A stretch of 64,000 nucleotides of DNA from Ktedonobacter racemifer DSM 44963 (GCF_000178855.1 NZ_ADVG01000003.1:62001-126000), one strand, 5' to 3'. Counted from the stretch's first letter, positions 1 to 8,827 are shown. The notes: generated by a model not told the origin, from the sequence alone. Made by a program: numbers and translations.

Positions 1-835
1 CGACCCATAGCGTGATGTGTTTCCCATCTGTAATCGAGATGATAGAGGAAATATCCTGCTTTAAGGAAATACCCTGCTTTATAAGAAGGGGAAACGGCAA
101 GGAGGTTCTCTCATGCGATACCAGATGAAATGAGGAGTAGTGCTGCGTGAACTCCTGCATCGTCATTCCCAGACGAAACCCTTGCTGTGTGGCTCCCTGA
201 AAGGAACCCCAGGCTAGCAGTTGTACCGCTTTCTGAGGGGAAAGAAACCTAAATGCTACCTCACAATTCATCTTATCCGCCTGCAACATGATAGATTGTC
301 TGTCTATGTCTTTCCCTGAGGAGACCTTCGACGTTTTCTCCATTATCACTCTCACCTCATCCTGACTCATGCCCAGCGAGAGCGGTCCCAGGGTATTTCC
401 AAGAACGCGGACTGGTGTCACGCTCGGTGATGGCCTCTGGGACGCGGGTCCAGACGACTTTGTGCTGTGGAGCGCGATCATGCCAAGCATACTTCCAACA
501 AGGACACAAGCTACCAAACAGGCGGCCAGTATTCTCAAACTGGAATGGATGCGTCGAACAGGACGAGCTAACCGCCTAGAAGCCAGCGGAGCCGATTGGA
601 TTCGACGAGCACGCCTTTGAGAAGGGAATGCATGTGAACCCTCACGCGCGATGCGTTCCCATGCTCGCTGTAGCGAGCCAGCATCTTCTTCATGGCTGGT
701 ACTGTAGAACATTTCCAGTAGCATGTACATCTTTTCATCGTCTGGATCTGGCACCTCCACATCTCCCTTGAATGTGCCCGCAGAGGAGTTGAGATCGTCC
801 GGGTTATCATGCCAGAGTGTATCTTTATGAGTCAT
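1..835 (-). CDS. Membrane-anchored anti-sigma-like protein (C-terminus beyond the window)
   Basis: Unrecognised protein, at least 278 residues, open through the left window edge. Its ATG overlaps the stop of the sigma factor gene (ATGA, 832-835), so the two are probably translationally coupled. The first ~95 residues are charged and cytoplasmic in character, followed by one hydrophobic segment (around LAACLVACVLVGSMLGMIAL, residues ~107-126) and an extracytoplasmic part with two LGMSQDEV/LGMTMQEF-like motifs. No zinc-finger HxxxCxxC is visible. Position and topology suggest an anti-sigma factor or sigma-linked sensor (inference). An in-frame 18-bp tandem duplication at 46-81 encodes a repeated KQGIS/KQDIS motif. 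Confidence 0.7.
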   Translation of the reverse strand, partial: MTHKDTLWHDNPDDLNSSAGTFKGDVEVPDPDDEKMYMLLEMFYSTSHEEDAGSLQRAWERIAREGSHAFPSQRRARRIQSAPLASRRLARPVRRIHSSLRILAACLVACVLVGSMLGMIALHSTKSSGPASQRPSPSVTPVRVLGNTLGPLSLGMSQDEVRVIMEKTSKVSSGKDIDRQSIMLQADKMNCEVAFRFLSPQKAVQLLAWGSFQGATQQGFRLGMTMQEFTQHYSSFHLVSHERTSLPFPLLIKQGISLKQDISSIISITDGKHITLWV

Positions 836-1368
836 TTGACCATCCTTCTGCCGGTTTCCTGCTGATACCTGGCCCGCAAGGCGCGAATGGCACGGGAGAA
901 GATCACCTGCACCGCGCCCTCGGTTTTGTTCAGAAGAGACGCGATTTCCGCGTGGCGTAGCCCACAAATGAAGCGAAGCTGCAGCACATCCTGTTGTGTT
1001 TTGGGCAGACGCATAATCAGCCGCTGAAGCAACGCGTATTCTTCCCGTTTCAGAACTATGGTCTCTGGCTGATTCTCCTTGCTTACAGGTTCCTGAAGAA
1101 AGGGTGTCATCTGATCGAGCGACGCCTGCGAAAGACGTTTTGTCGCGCGATACCAGTCCGCGACCTTATGGCGTGCCACCGAGAGTAGCCAGGCGAATTG
1201 CTGGTATTCATTCAGGCGCGCAAGTCCCCGGTACTCAAGGGCGGCCAGAAAGACCTCCACAAGAACATCCTCGGCATCTTGCCTTTCCCGAAGGGAAGAA
1301 ATAAGGTATTTTAAGAGCGTCTGAGCGTACCTCCGATAGAGCTGTGCCACCAATTCATGGTCCGTCAT
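832..1368 (-). CDS. ECF-type RNA polymerase sigma factor
   Basis: 178 residues, typical for the sigma-70 ECF group. Region 2 lies around residues 10-80 (RYAQTLLKYL, DAEDVLVEVFLAAL and the tryptophan-containing WLLSVARHKVADWYR), and region 4 around 115-170 (LPKTQQDVLQLRFICGL, then the helix-turn-helix with EIASLLNKTEGAVQVIFSRA). It would direct RNA polymerase to a small regulon. The downstream gene starts inside its stop codon and encodes a single-pass membrane protein, the usual sigma/anti-sigma arrangement. The regulon cannot be told from the sequence. Confidence 0.9.
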   Translation of the reverse strand: MTDHELVAQLYRRYAQTLLKYLISSLRERQDAEDVLVEVFLAALEYRGLARLNEYQQFAWLLSVARHKVADWYRATKRLSQASLDQMTPFLQEPVSKENQPETIVLKREEYALLQRLIMRLPKTQQDVLQLRFICGLRHAEIASLLNKTEGAVQVIFSRAIRALRARYQQETGRRMVK

Positions 1369-1632
1369 GGTAGAGAACAGATGATTTGCAATAGCCTTAC
1401 CCTGCCTTTTGTTTTATCTATATAGAACATCGGAGAAAACGCCAAAAGCTTACACTCAGTATTACGTTGGTAGGACGGCTGGTGGGGCCGAATCCGCCCA
1501 CATCGCAGGAGGAGAGAGAAGTGGGGGGAGTGAAAGTAAACTAACCAGCACGCGTGGATGAGGTATGGCAAGAATTCCTTCCTACAACAGCCATTTTTGT
1601 CCGATGCTCTCGAAAACCTTAGCAGAGGTTCT

Positions 1633-2205
1633 ATGAAGATTGGCTATATCCGGGTTTCCAAGCAAGAACAAAACGAGGCATTACAAAGGGATGCGTTGAA
1701 AGAAGGGGGATGTGAGAAGTATTTCAGCGATAAGATGACCGGATCAACCTTTGAACGCAAAGGCTTGGAGGACACCCTGGCGTTCATCAGGCCAGGAGAC
1801 ACCCTGGTGGTCTGGAAACTTGACCGTTTAGGCCGCTCCCTCCAAGACCTCATCGCAACCCTCAACGGCCTTCAGGGATATGGGGTAGACTTTATCAGCC
1901 TCACCGAGAATATTGATACTACAACCCCAGGAGGAAAGCTGATTTTTCACCTGATGGGAGCGCTGGCTGAGTTTGAGCGCGATCTGATTCGAGAGCGAAC
2001 GAATGCAGGATTAGCCGCAGCCCGTGCGAGGGGACGCGTAGGAGGGAGACCCAGAAAACTGACCTCCAATGGGAAAGTTGCCTTGGCCTTGCGTCTGTTT
2101 GCAGATCCAAACCATTCCATTGATGATATTTGTTCGACGCTTGGGATCTCCCGTTCGACGTTATATCGCTATGTCAGAGAGCAGAAAGCACAAACACCAG
2201 AATGA
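1633..2205 (+). CDS. Serine recombinase, resolvase/invertase family
   Basis: 190 residues from the ATG at 1633 (MKIGYIRVSKQEQN), preceded by a GCAGAGG ribosome-binding site; the reading frame is open upstream but without family sequence. The N-terminal resolvase domain has the catalytic serine in YIRVSKQ and the arginine motif LDRLGRSLQDL, followed by the long E helix (GALAEFERDLIRERTNAG) and a C-terminal helix-turn-helix (SIDDICSTLGISRSTLYRYV) after the GRVGGRPRKL hinge. It probably performs site-specific recombination for a mobile element or DNA inversion. It is small and complete. No res site was identified beside it. Confidence 0.9.
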   Translation: MKIGYIRVSKQEQNEALQRDALKEGGCEKYFSDKMTGSTFERKGLEDTLAFIRPGDTLVVWKLDRLGRSLQDLIATLNGLQGYGVDFISLTENIDTTTPGGKLIFHLMGALAEFERDLIRERTNAGLAAARARGRVGGRPRKLTSNGKVALALRLFADPNHSIDDICSTLGISRSTLYRYVREQKAQTPE

Positions 2206-2677
2206 AGGCGAGTAGATGGCCGATAGCCCTTCCTGCTTGCGCGTGCGTTAGCGGGGAGATTGAAGGCTCCTATCAGGCTTGCAAACCCTTAGCGGGGAAA
2301 AGTGTACGAAAAAATGTTATGACCCCAACTCGGGGTCATGTCATTTCTCAGGTAAATTGGCGCGTTTCTCTCAGATAATTTGCCGACGATTAGCTTGAAG
2401 AATGCATTGAGACGATTTTTGAGAAAAACTTCTCTCTCATAATATGGCGGCGCAATTTCATCTCATCCCTTTGATGCTTTTCGGAAAAATGCAACGGCTC
2501 ATTTTGTAGGCATAAAATGGCGTCCTTTTCGGGCTGTTGCAAACGGTGACGAGAAGCAAATCGGAGGGAGGCCCAGGATACGTGAAAAAATCTATCACTT
2601 TGAGTAGTTTTCACACGTATCCTGGGCCTCCCTCCGATAGGGACACGCATCTCCCCGCAATGCGGATTCGATTCGCC
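2206..2677. other. Gene-free stretch with two hairpins
   Basis: No supported coding region. It holds an 8-bp-stem hairpin at 2319-2339 (ATGACCCC/GGGGTCAT) some 110 bases after the recombinase stop, and a much longer perfect inverted repeat at 2561-2637 between the recombinase and the convergent SDR gene (see separate entry). Confidence 0.6.
2561..2637. repeat. 24-bp perfect inverted repeat, long hairpin downstream of the SDR gene
   Basis: Arms 2561-2584 and 2614-2637 are exact reverse complements over 24 bases, separated by 29 bases; pairing continues with CGTGAAAA against TTTTCACACG after a two-base bulge. It lies 40 bases past the stop of the SDR gene transcribed toward it, so it could end that transcript, but the stem is far longer than a standard terminator and lacks a clear T-run. 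A small palindromic mobile repeat is the alternative. Confidence 0.6.
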
Positions 2678-3661
2678 TTACGCGGTGGGTTGGCCGATGA
2701 GTTCGAGCGAGACCGTCCACAGTTTCTGTGCGATGTCCGGGTCAATCGCCCACTGCTTGACACCGTCACTGTTTTTGAACAAGTCAGCGTCGTTGGGCAC
2801 CGTGTGGGCCTCCTGGCCGTCGGTAAGATAGTGTCCGCCGGTGTGGGCGAATTCGGGGGCAACTGCCGCGACGAGGGTAGTAGCGGCACCTTGCTCGACA
2901 GTCTTGTAGACGAAGACTCCCGCGGCCTCGGCGGCGGCCAAGTAATCTTTTTGTTTCTGTGTGAAGTCTCTTTGCAATCCGGTGGCGATACCGCCGGGGT
3001 TGGCAGTGTTGGTGACGATGCCGTCGGCGGCCCAGCGGCGCGTGGCTTCGACCGCAAATAACGAGTTGGCGGTCTTGGACTGTGCGTAGGCCGCCTGCGG
3101 GTCGTACTCGCGTCGTTCAAAGTGGATGTCGTCGAACACGACTGGTGATCTCATATGTGCCGTGGAACTGACCGAGACGATGCGTGCCTCGCCCCGTTCG
3201 CGGGCACCAACGGCGAGGGCGTCATGCAATCCAAGGCTCAGAGTGAAGTGACCAAGGTAATTGGTGGCGAACTGCAGTTCCCAGCCTTCCGCAGTCTGGG
3301 ACAGAGTGCTCGGAATGGCCCCTGCATTGTTGATCAGCAGATGCAGCGGTCCCTTCCAGCTCTGGACAAAGTTGGCTACTGAGGCTTGATTGGCGAGGTC
3401 CAGAGCGGTGACGCGCACACGCTTATTCCTGGTTGACTTCGCAATGTCCTCGGCAGCCTTCGCGCCAGCGTCGGTATTGCGGACTGCGAGGGTGACTCCC
3501 GCACCAGCACTAGCGAGTGCACGAGCGGTCTCAAGGCCGATGCCAGACGAGGCTCCGGTGACGATGGCACGGACGCTAGAGAGGTCGAGACCAGCTACGA
3601 CGTCCGCAGCGGTGCTTGTGACGTTGAATCGGGTTGTGATGAGTGGATTGGGTGCTGTCAT
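2678..3661 (-). CDS. Short-chain dehydrogenase/reductase
   Basis: 327 residues from the ATG at 3661 (MTAPNPLITT), which has GGGAG upstream; a longer frame to 3814 adds residues not typical of the family. Rossmann-fold cofactor motif TGASSGIG near residue 36, NNAG near 115, and the active-site YAQSK; the extended C-terminal region makes it resemble the retinol-dehydrogenase-like SDRs. Expected to be a soluble NAD(P)-dependent oxidoreductase; substrate unknown. The fragment of a TetR regulator lies just upstream on the same strand, suggesting the pair was once a regulator/enzyme unit before mobile DNA cut the regulator. Confidence 0.88.
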   Translation of the reverse strand: MTAPNPLITTRFNVTSTAADVVAGLDLSSVRAIVTGASSGIGLETARALASAGAGVTLAVRNTDAGAKAAEDIAKSTRNKRVRVTALDLANQASVANFVQSWKGPLHLLINNAGAIPSTLSQTAEGWELQFATNYLGHFTLSLGLHDALAVGARERGEARIVSVSSTAHMRSPVVFDDIHFERREYDPQAAYAQSKTANSLFAVEATRRWAADGIVTNTANPGGIATGLQRDFTQKQKDYLAAAEAAGVFVYKTVEQGAATTLVAAVAPEFAHTGGHYLTDGQEAHTVPNDADLFKNSDGVKQWAIDPDIAQKLWTVSLELIGQPTA

Positions 3662-3833
3662 GAAAATCTCCCAAAAGAAACATGAGTGTTTGTGATTGTA
3701 CCAGAAGTGTGGAGAGCCGTGATTGATAACACACACGTCCCATTTGCCTTGGCACAATCTAATAGTCAGACAACGTTTGGCAATCATTTGTTTTATAAAT
3801 GATTGCTTAGGCACTCATTTAAGAAGAAAATTT

Positions 3834-4288
3834 TTAGGACCCTGTCACCGCATTCCAGAAAGCGGTAAAGCCAGCATCCCAAAAACGGTCTGCCTCTGAA
3901 GGATGGAGTGCAATGAACTCAATTGTCATATTCATGAGAGAGAGGAGTAAGGTCGTACCAAATTCATAGGGCTGATCTTTGAGAGCACCACAGGCAAACG
4001 TCTCTTGAATCATCGCATGAAGAGCTTCGTATCCTTCCATACTCAGACGTTTGGTCTGTTCCCAGATGGAATTCGAAACGCTCAATTGGGTTATGACTTT
4101 GTATTTATCAGGATGGGCAATGCCGAACCGAACATACATGTCCCAAACCCAACGAGCACGGACCCCTAAGCTTGCATGGGCGGGATACGTGTCGAGCATG
4201 TTTGCTCGCACTTCGGCCTTCAATTCCAAATACAATTCATTGAACAGTGTCTCCTTGGTCTCAAAGTAGGTGAAGAGTGATCCTTCTG
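3834..4288 (-). pseudogene. TetR/AcrR family regulator, N-terminus lost to a MITE
   Basis: The frame reads back through the end of a TetR helix-turn-helix (SEGSLFTYFETKETLFNELY) into a complete ligand-binding C-terminal part, but the first ~35 residues are missing: at 4289 the sequence switches to the terminal repeat of a small mobile element. The only available start is a TTG at 4235, inside the DNA-binding domain, so the product cannot bind DNA normally. The missing N-terminus is not found on the other side of the inserted elements, so a deletion followed. It probably once controlled the SDR gene downstream. Confidence 0.8.
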
Positions 4289-4430
4289 AGAGCCTGTTTT
4301 GTAAATAGGCTGAAGCCGCTTTCTAAGACGTTTCAGTCCATGCGACAGGTGCAGCTAGCGGGAGTGTGCTTACACCCGCTGGCTCGCCAGTCCTGGCTCT
4401 AGCTCTGTGGTCATTTACAAAACACGCTCT
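4289..4430. repeat. 142-bp MITE truncating the TetR gene
   Basis: Ends are inverted repeats of 18 bases (4289-4306, AGAGCCTGTTTTGTAAAT; 4413-4430 reverse-complementary with one mismatch). No open reading frame. The left end abuts the TetR fragment exactly where family similarity stops. An imperfect internal hairpin lies near 4355-4380. No transposase with these ends was found in the window. Confidence 0.65.
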
Positions 4431-4432
4431 TA

Positions 4433-4559
4433 TACTACAGTCCCACTTAGCGAGGTATATATGTTACGAAGTGGTTTCTTAGGCTCCTTCTTTGTAGAAG
4501 ACTTGTAATATGGCAGTGAGCCTGTGGAGCCACCCCACGTTTTAAGTGGTGCTGTAGTA
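4433..4559. repeat. 127-bp MITE with IS701-type ends
   Basis: Terminal repeats 4433-4449 (TACTACAGTCCCACTTA) and 4543-4559 (reverse complement TACTACAGCACCACTTA) match the ends of the neighbouring 1.7-kb IS at 15-16 of 17 positions. CTTA occurs at 4429-4432 and 4560-4563, flanking the unit as a 4-bp target duplication. It has no coding capacity and is most simply an internally deleted derivative mobilised by the adjacent IS. Confidence 0.7.
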
Positions 4560-4563
4560 CTTA

Positions 4564-6307
4564 TACTACAGTCCCACATACATGATCAGGGAGCAGGACC
4601 TGGCAGCGCCCTCTCCTGGAGTAAGACCTCTCGGATGCGCTGCCAGAGACCTACTTTGCCCCAGCGGTAGAAGTGATAGGCCACCGTCTCCCAGGGGCCG
4701 AATCGCTCTGGCAGTTCGCGCCACGATGAGCCAGTATGCACAATCCAAAGCATACCCTCCACCATCCGGTGATAATCCGCTGCTCTGCGGCCTCGCTGCG
4801 GGGTCTGGGGTGGTAACAACGGCGTGATGCGTTGCCAGTCCGCCTCGGTGAGGGGAGGCAGCCCACAGAGAGGGACCGGAGCTGGAAGCTGAGCAGGCGG
4901 GCAGGGAGCCTGACGAGCACGACGCAGCGCATGCAAACGCTTGGACGTTGCCTGGTGTCGCCGCCGAAAGGTGGACCAGTGCAAGCGCAAGCGCTGTTCT
5001 TCTGACGAGGCGCCCAACGCAGCCAGCAAGCGACGCACTTCTGGTACACTCACTTCGATGCGCTCGCCGCAGGCTCCGCTTTTTTTTCCTGCTCCTGGAT
5101 GCTACGGCGCATCACGACGAGAGCGGCATGGGCGAGCAGAGCCAGGGTCACGTAGCGGTGCCAAGCCCGCCAGGTTCGCACCTCATACTCGTCGAGTCCA
5201 ACCTCGCCCTTGGCCTGTTCAAAGCCCTCTTCAATTTGCCAGCGACTCCCTGCCACGGCTATCAGTTCCGCTAAGGTTGTTTCTGCTGGCCCAGACGCAC
5301 GATAGTAGGCCCGCTCGCTCGGGTCGGAGAGCGAGCGCCGGATCAGCACCCAGCGGCCCTGGGCAGCGGCCTGCTCGCGCGCGCTCTGGCAATTGGAGCC
5401 AGGCCCATTCATAGCGTCGCGCGCCCTTGCTGCCTTCGCCGGCGGAGAGCACAACCCAGGCTGACGCGGGTAAAAGCGCCGCGAGCAAGCCCACAGGTTG
5501 TTGGCGACCAGCGACCCATACCAGATGTGTTTCTGGGACTGCCAGGAGAGCGTGCTTGTGCTGTGCCTCCAGCCACAACCGCAGTTCGTCAGAGCCATAG
5601 ATCGTATCGCCAACCACCCATTGTGCTGGTACCCCTGCAGCAAAGGCGCGCGCCAACATCTGCTGTGCTAACTGGCCTTTAGTGGCGAAAGCGACCTCCT
5701 CGGGGATACCCGCCTCTCGACAGCGCACCCGATCTTGGGTCCACTCCTGGGGCAGGTAGAGCTCTCGATCAATGAATGCCTGGCCTTTGGAGCTCGCATA
5801 GAGCAGGAAGACACCAATCTGGCAGTTGGCTGTTCCCCCCGCCGCACCGCTGTACTGTGAGGCGACCCCTGCGGACTTCTTTCCCTTCTTGAGAAAGCCT
5901 GTTTCATCGACGACCAGTACACCTTGTTCGCCTGCTAGGTGCTCGATGACGTACCTGCACAGCTCATCGCGTAGGGCCTGCTCATCCCACTCCGCTTCTT
6001 GCAGGAGCCGCTGCACCCCATGCGCATTGGCTTCCCCAAGAGCCTCGGCCATCTGCCAGCCATTCTTGCGCCCAACGGGGGCCAACAAACCCCGGAGATA
6101 GCGTTCCAGGCGTGAGCGGACTTCCGCGCGGCGAACGTGCTTGCCCAAGCGTGCGGTAAGCTCTTCCAGCACCTGGGCTGCACCAGTGATGCGGCGTAGG
6201 GCCTCCTCTTCTTGTAGATGTTCCTGCTCGATCCTAGCTGATGTGGTCATAGGCTTCTCCTCCCCGAGAGATCCTACCACATTTTTTCCTTAAGTGGGGC
6301 TGTAGTA
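4564..6307. mobile_element. IS701-family-like insertion sequence
   Basis: 1744 bp bounded by 17-bp inverted repeats (4564-4580 TACTACAGTCCCACATA; 6291-6307, reverse complement TACTACAGCCCCACTTA) and by CTTA at 4560-4563 and 6308-6311. The right copy of CTTA overlaps the stop codon of the YciI gene. The left copy is shared with the preceding MITE, so the two elements sit in tandem on successive CTTA sites. One disrupted transposase lies inside. Confidence 0.8.
4586..6250 (-). pseudogene. IS701-like transposase, frameshifted, with C-terminal DUF4096 (IS5-type) domain
   Basis: Three frame segments: 6250-~5400 (DDE core, VVDETGFLKKGKKSAGV, then WVVGDTIYG), ~5400-5080 (RWQIEEGFEQAKGEVGLDEY, with the glutamate helix) and 5079-4586. 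The first junction lies in a GC-repeat tract near 5385-5395 and looks like a disabling one-base change. The second lies at eight A's (complement of 5080-5087) where a -1 shift joins the frames exactly, as in programmed IS frameshifting. Beyond the IS701 tail (SVPEVRRLLAALG, WSTFRRRHQ) the last segment carries a full DUF4096-like module (LTEADWQRITPLLPP, SSWRELPERFGPWETV), normally the N-terminus of IS5 transposases. Start at 6250 has GGGAGGAG upstream. Confidence 0.75.
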
Positions 6308-6308
6308 C

Positions 6309-6578
6309 TTAGGAAAGCATGCTATCGCCCCACTCCTTGATCTGATACTCCTTCACGGCTCCTTCCAAGAAGAACGGATCTGACTTGGCGAAGGCCTCGG
6401 CCGCAGCCCGGCTGCGGAAGAGCCCCATATTTCCGCCTCCTGGGTCAGTGAAAGGACCTACTCCTACCACCTCACCGCGGGTAAGGAACTGATCCAGAAA
6501 TGCCTTGTGGCGAGGATAGATGGCCATAATCTCGTCACGAGTCTTTCCTGCGCTACTACCAATGACTACAAATAACAT
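6309..6578 (-). CDS. YciI family protein
   Basis: 89 residues. The ferredoxin-like YciI fold is recognised from MLFVVIGSS, the conserved histidine/aspartate segment YPRHKAFLDQFLTRGEVVGVGPF and the typical C-terminal DPFFLEGAVKEYQIKEW. Such proteins are small dimeric enzymes or binding proteins of mostly unknown substrate. The IS on its 3' side inserted at the stop codon (TAA, 6309-6311, within the CTTA duplication) without changing the protein. A second YciI-like gene is at 17844-18182. Confidence 0.88.
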   Translation of the reverse strand: MLFVVIGSSAGKTRDEIMAIYPRHKAFLDQFLTRGEVVGVGPFTDPGGGNMGLFRSRAAAEAFAKSDPFFLEGAVKEYQIKEWGDSMLS

Positions 6579-7084
6579 TTTTCACCTCCGTACTTTTTAG
6601 GATAAACGTATTATCAACACTAGAGTTGCAATTGAAGTATAGTATAGGGACTGTGGTAAAAACTTCTTTGATCTTGCTCATCCCTCACATAGCCCGCGCA
6701 AAAAGCTGTGGGCTACCCATTGCATGGGGGTGCGGCAAGTTTTTTTTGCGTCGAGCTCATCCAGAGCAATGGAGAGACGGTACGATGGGAGAGAGCTGGG
6801 AAATTGGGCAAACTTCGACCGATTTTGAGGTGAAACGGGGAAATCGGCGTCAATCACGGGAATCGGTGGTGGTCATCCAGGGAAAGCCGCTCCCGATGGG
6901 GCTTGTGCCATCACCACGGTGGAAAGAGGCACTGAGGCGCCAGAGCATTGCTTGTTGTTGGTCAATCCCAACAGTCTGCTGGCGAACATTGCAGACTGTT
7001 GGGATTGACATCAAGTGGCCTGGAAAGGGTATGCATTGGAAATGTGCAAGCCAGCCACTTGACTCCAGAAATGTCAGAGAGGGA
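6579..7084. other. Gene-free stretch with a 19-bp perfect hairpin
   Basis: No convincing coding sequence on either strand. At 6961-6979 and 6991-7009 two 19-base arms (GTCAATCCCAACAGTCTGC and its complement) pair perfectly around an 11-base loop. The arm start GTCAATCCCAACA recurs at 11078-11090, so it belongs to a repeat family shared with the ISAzo13/DUF1963 region. Confidence 0.55.
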
Positions 7085-8152
7085 CTAATACGAATATGTG
7101 GTGGCTACCTGCTTCCACGCATAGGGCGACCAATAAAGGCCAGCAGCATAGGCAGTTAGCGAGTAACCACCACCAACCATTCCACTATAGCACGATGTCT
7201 GACCGGGCCAAACCTTCCCATTGCCGCCTGCTTCTATGCAATCCTGCTGCCTATTATCTGAATTCCGAGCAACCACCGCATCTCCGTAGTGACCGGATGG
7301 CATCGGTTGGTTAAACACCACTTTTGCCCACGCGGCCAAGCACGCTACGCTATAGCGAAGGTAAACAGTTGCTCTTAACTCTCCTCCTAAATCGTTACTC
7401 GTTGCCGTATATTTCGTTTGTGCATCACTATCGCAGCCCGAAGATACGGGATCGTGACCATCGCAACCTGTGTTACTACAGCTTACCGCAGCAAGCGCTG
7501 GAAAGTGGGAATCCCACTGGAGCAATCCATCTAGCTTGGTGCGATGCTCCAGTGTCAGATTGGACGTCAGCAGGCGGTACAGGCACCTCTCCGCAGCCTT
7601 GAGCACAATCCAGGTCAGCCGCTCCAGATGAGGAAACCCTGGGGGAAGGATTCCTTCTTTCCGCAGCAGTTCCAGCATGTGTTCAATCAACGGGAGCGGA
7701 TGCTCGCTCTCCAATGCCAGCGGCAACAGTTCATGGGCCAGCCACACATACTCCTTCCACCCACATTCGCGGAAGTTGTATGCGCGCCGTATCTCATCCA
7801 GGTGCTCATAAGGTGTGTGGTCACGATCTCCATAGCGGAAAAAGGCGGAAGCAGGAACCTGTACTTGATCTGCGATTACAGCCAGAACGCGACTGGGAAC
7901 CCCGGCTAGATCCTTGAGAGGGCGTCCAGGGAATCGAAGCACGGCAAGCTGAACAGCAAAGCCCAGACGATTATGATGTCGCCTCCGTTGGTTGATCAGA
8001 TCAAGATCCTTTTGCGTAAAGGTGTAGTAGCGAGCAATCTCTCGGTCGGACAGATCAGCCGGGATCTGGGTCAGCTCTTGACGCTGTTCCGGGGTCAAAT
8101 ACGTTGGGGTTTTTGAAGTAAAAGGCATCTCTTCCTCTAACATCCGCATCAT
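7085..8152 (-). pseudogene. Tn3-family transposase N-terminus fused to a DUF2690-like C-terminus
   Basis: 355-residue open frame made of two unrelated parts. Residues ~9-218 are a DUF4158 domain, the N-terminal part of Tn3-family transposases (LTPEQRQELTQIPADLSDREIARYY, NRLGFAVQLAVLRFPG); the ~750-residue catalytic remainder is absent. From about residue 223 the frame encodes a DUF2690-like secreted domain (CSNTGCDGHDPVSSGC, LRYSVACLAAWAKVVF) that lacks its own signal peptide. The junction is near 7490. It is a deletion chimera rather than a functional fusion, though it stays in frame and could be expressed. Confidence 0.7.
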
Positions 8153-8167
8153 CTCTCAGCCCTTTTA

Positions 8168-8205
8168 GGCCTCTGAGTATTAATGGAACGAAAACGCACG
8201 CTAAG
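8168..8205 (+). repeat. Tn3-type 38-bp terminal inverted repeat (solo end)
   Basis: Starts GGCCTCTGAG and ends CACGCTAAG, with TGGAACGAAAAC in the middle: the same 38-bp layout as the classic Tn3 end (GGGGTCTGA...TGGAACGAAAACTCACGTTAAG). Its outer (GG) end faces left toward the Tn3 transposase fragment, so the element it bounded lay to the right. Confidence 0.65.
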
Positions 8206-8234
8206 GAATTTGCCTCTTCCACTAGCCCTGTGAT

Positions 8235-8488
8235 GAGGTATCTCCCGGATAACGAAATAGTAGGAATTAGCGCACCTTTGTTCTAATAAAGGCCAACTCG
8301 CCCGTTTTTTCGCCTGTTTTTTATGGGCGTTAGAGGGCAAATCAGCAAAGCGTTTGAGCGTGAAACAGAGGAAAGGAGGCAAAATAACAGGTGCAAATCC
8401 ATATTTTCGCCTGTTTTCTCAGTTTAGGCCACGCCGCTTTTACCGTTTCTCCCTAATTCCTATTATTCCATCATCCGGGAGATACCTC
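8235..8488. repeat. 254-bp MITE-like element with 36-bp imperfect ends
   Basis: Ends 8235-8270 and 8453-8488 are inverted copies matching at 32 of 36 positions, with the outer 16 identical (GAGGTATCTCCCGGAT). No coding capacity. It lies immediately inside the Tn3-like end at 8168-8205. No duplication of the flank is evident. Confidence 0.6.
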
Positions 8489-8827
8489 GACAAGAGCCAA
8501 TTCTTGTCCGTGTAGTCCGCTCACTTCCGCGCGGAGATACCAACTTGTGCGCGAATGGACCAATGGACACGATCTCTGTCAAAAGTTGCGCCATAGTCGT
8601 GGATATGGTTCTCCCACAGGCCCGATGATGTCAATGTGGTAGAATGAAGAACCGAACAAAACTTCCACTGAGACAGTTTCTTGATCCAATGACGAGGCAG
8701 CAGACGTATTCCCTGGCTCGTCTCGCTAGAAGGAATAAGAGGAGAAGTATTTGTCACGAAAAGCAATCATTTTCCAGGGAGCGAGTGGCCGTAAATCCTG
8801 TATTGTGAAGATGAGGAGTAGTGGGTG

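Noticed and set aside
46..81. Tandem repeat as a possible CRISPR or regulatory repeat
   Set aside because: Only two units, and they lie in frame within the anti-sigma-like gene; a coding duplication.
6626..7159. 177-codon plus-strand frame
   Set aside because: No motif, runs through a 19-bp hairpin and into the chimera gene on the other strand.
8521..8766. 81-codon minus-strand frame
   Set aside because: No recognisable sequence and no ribosome-binding site.
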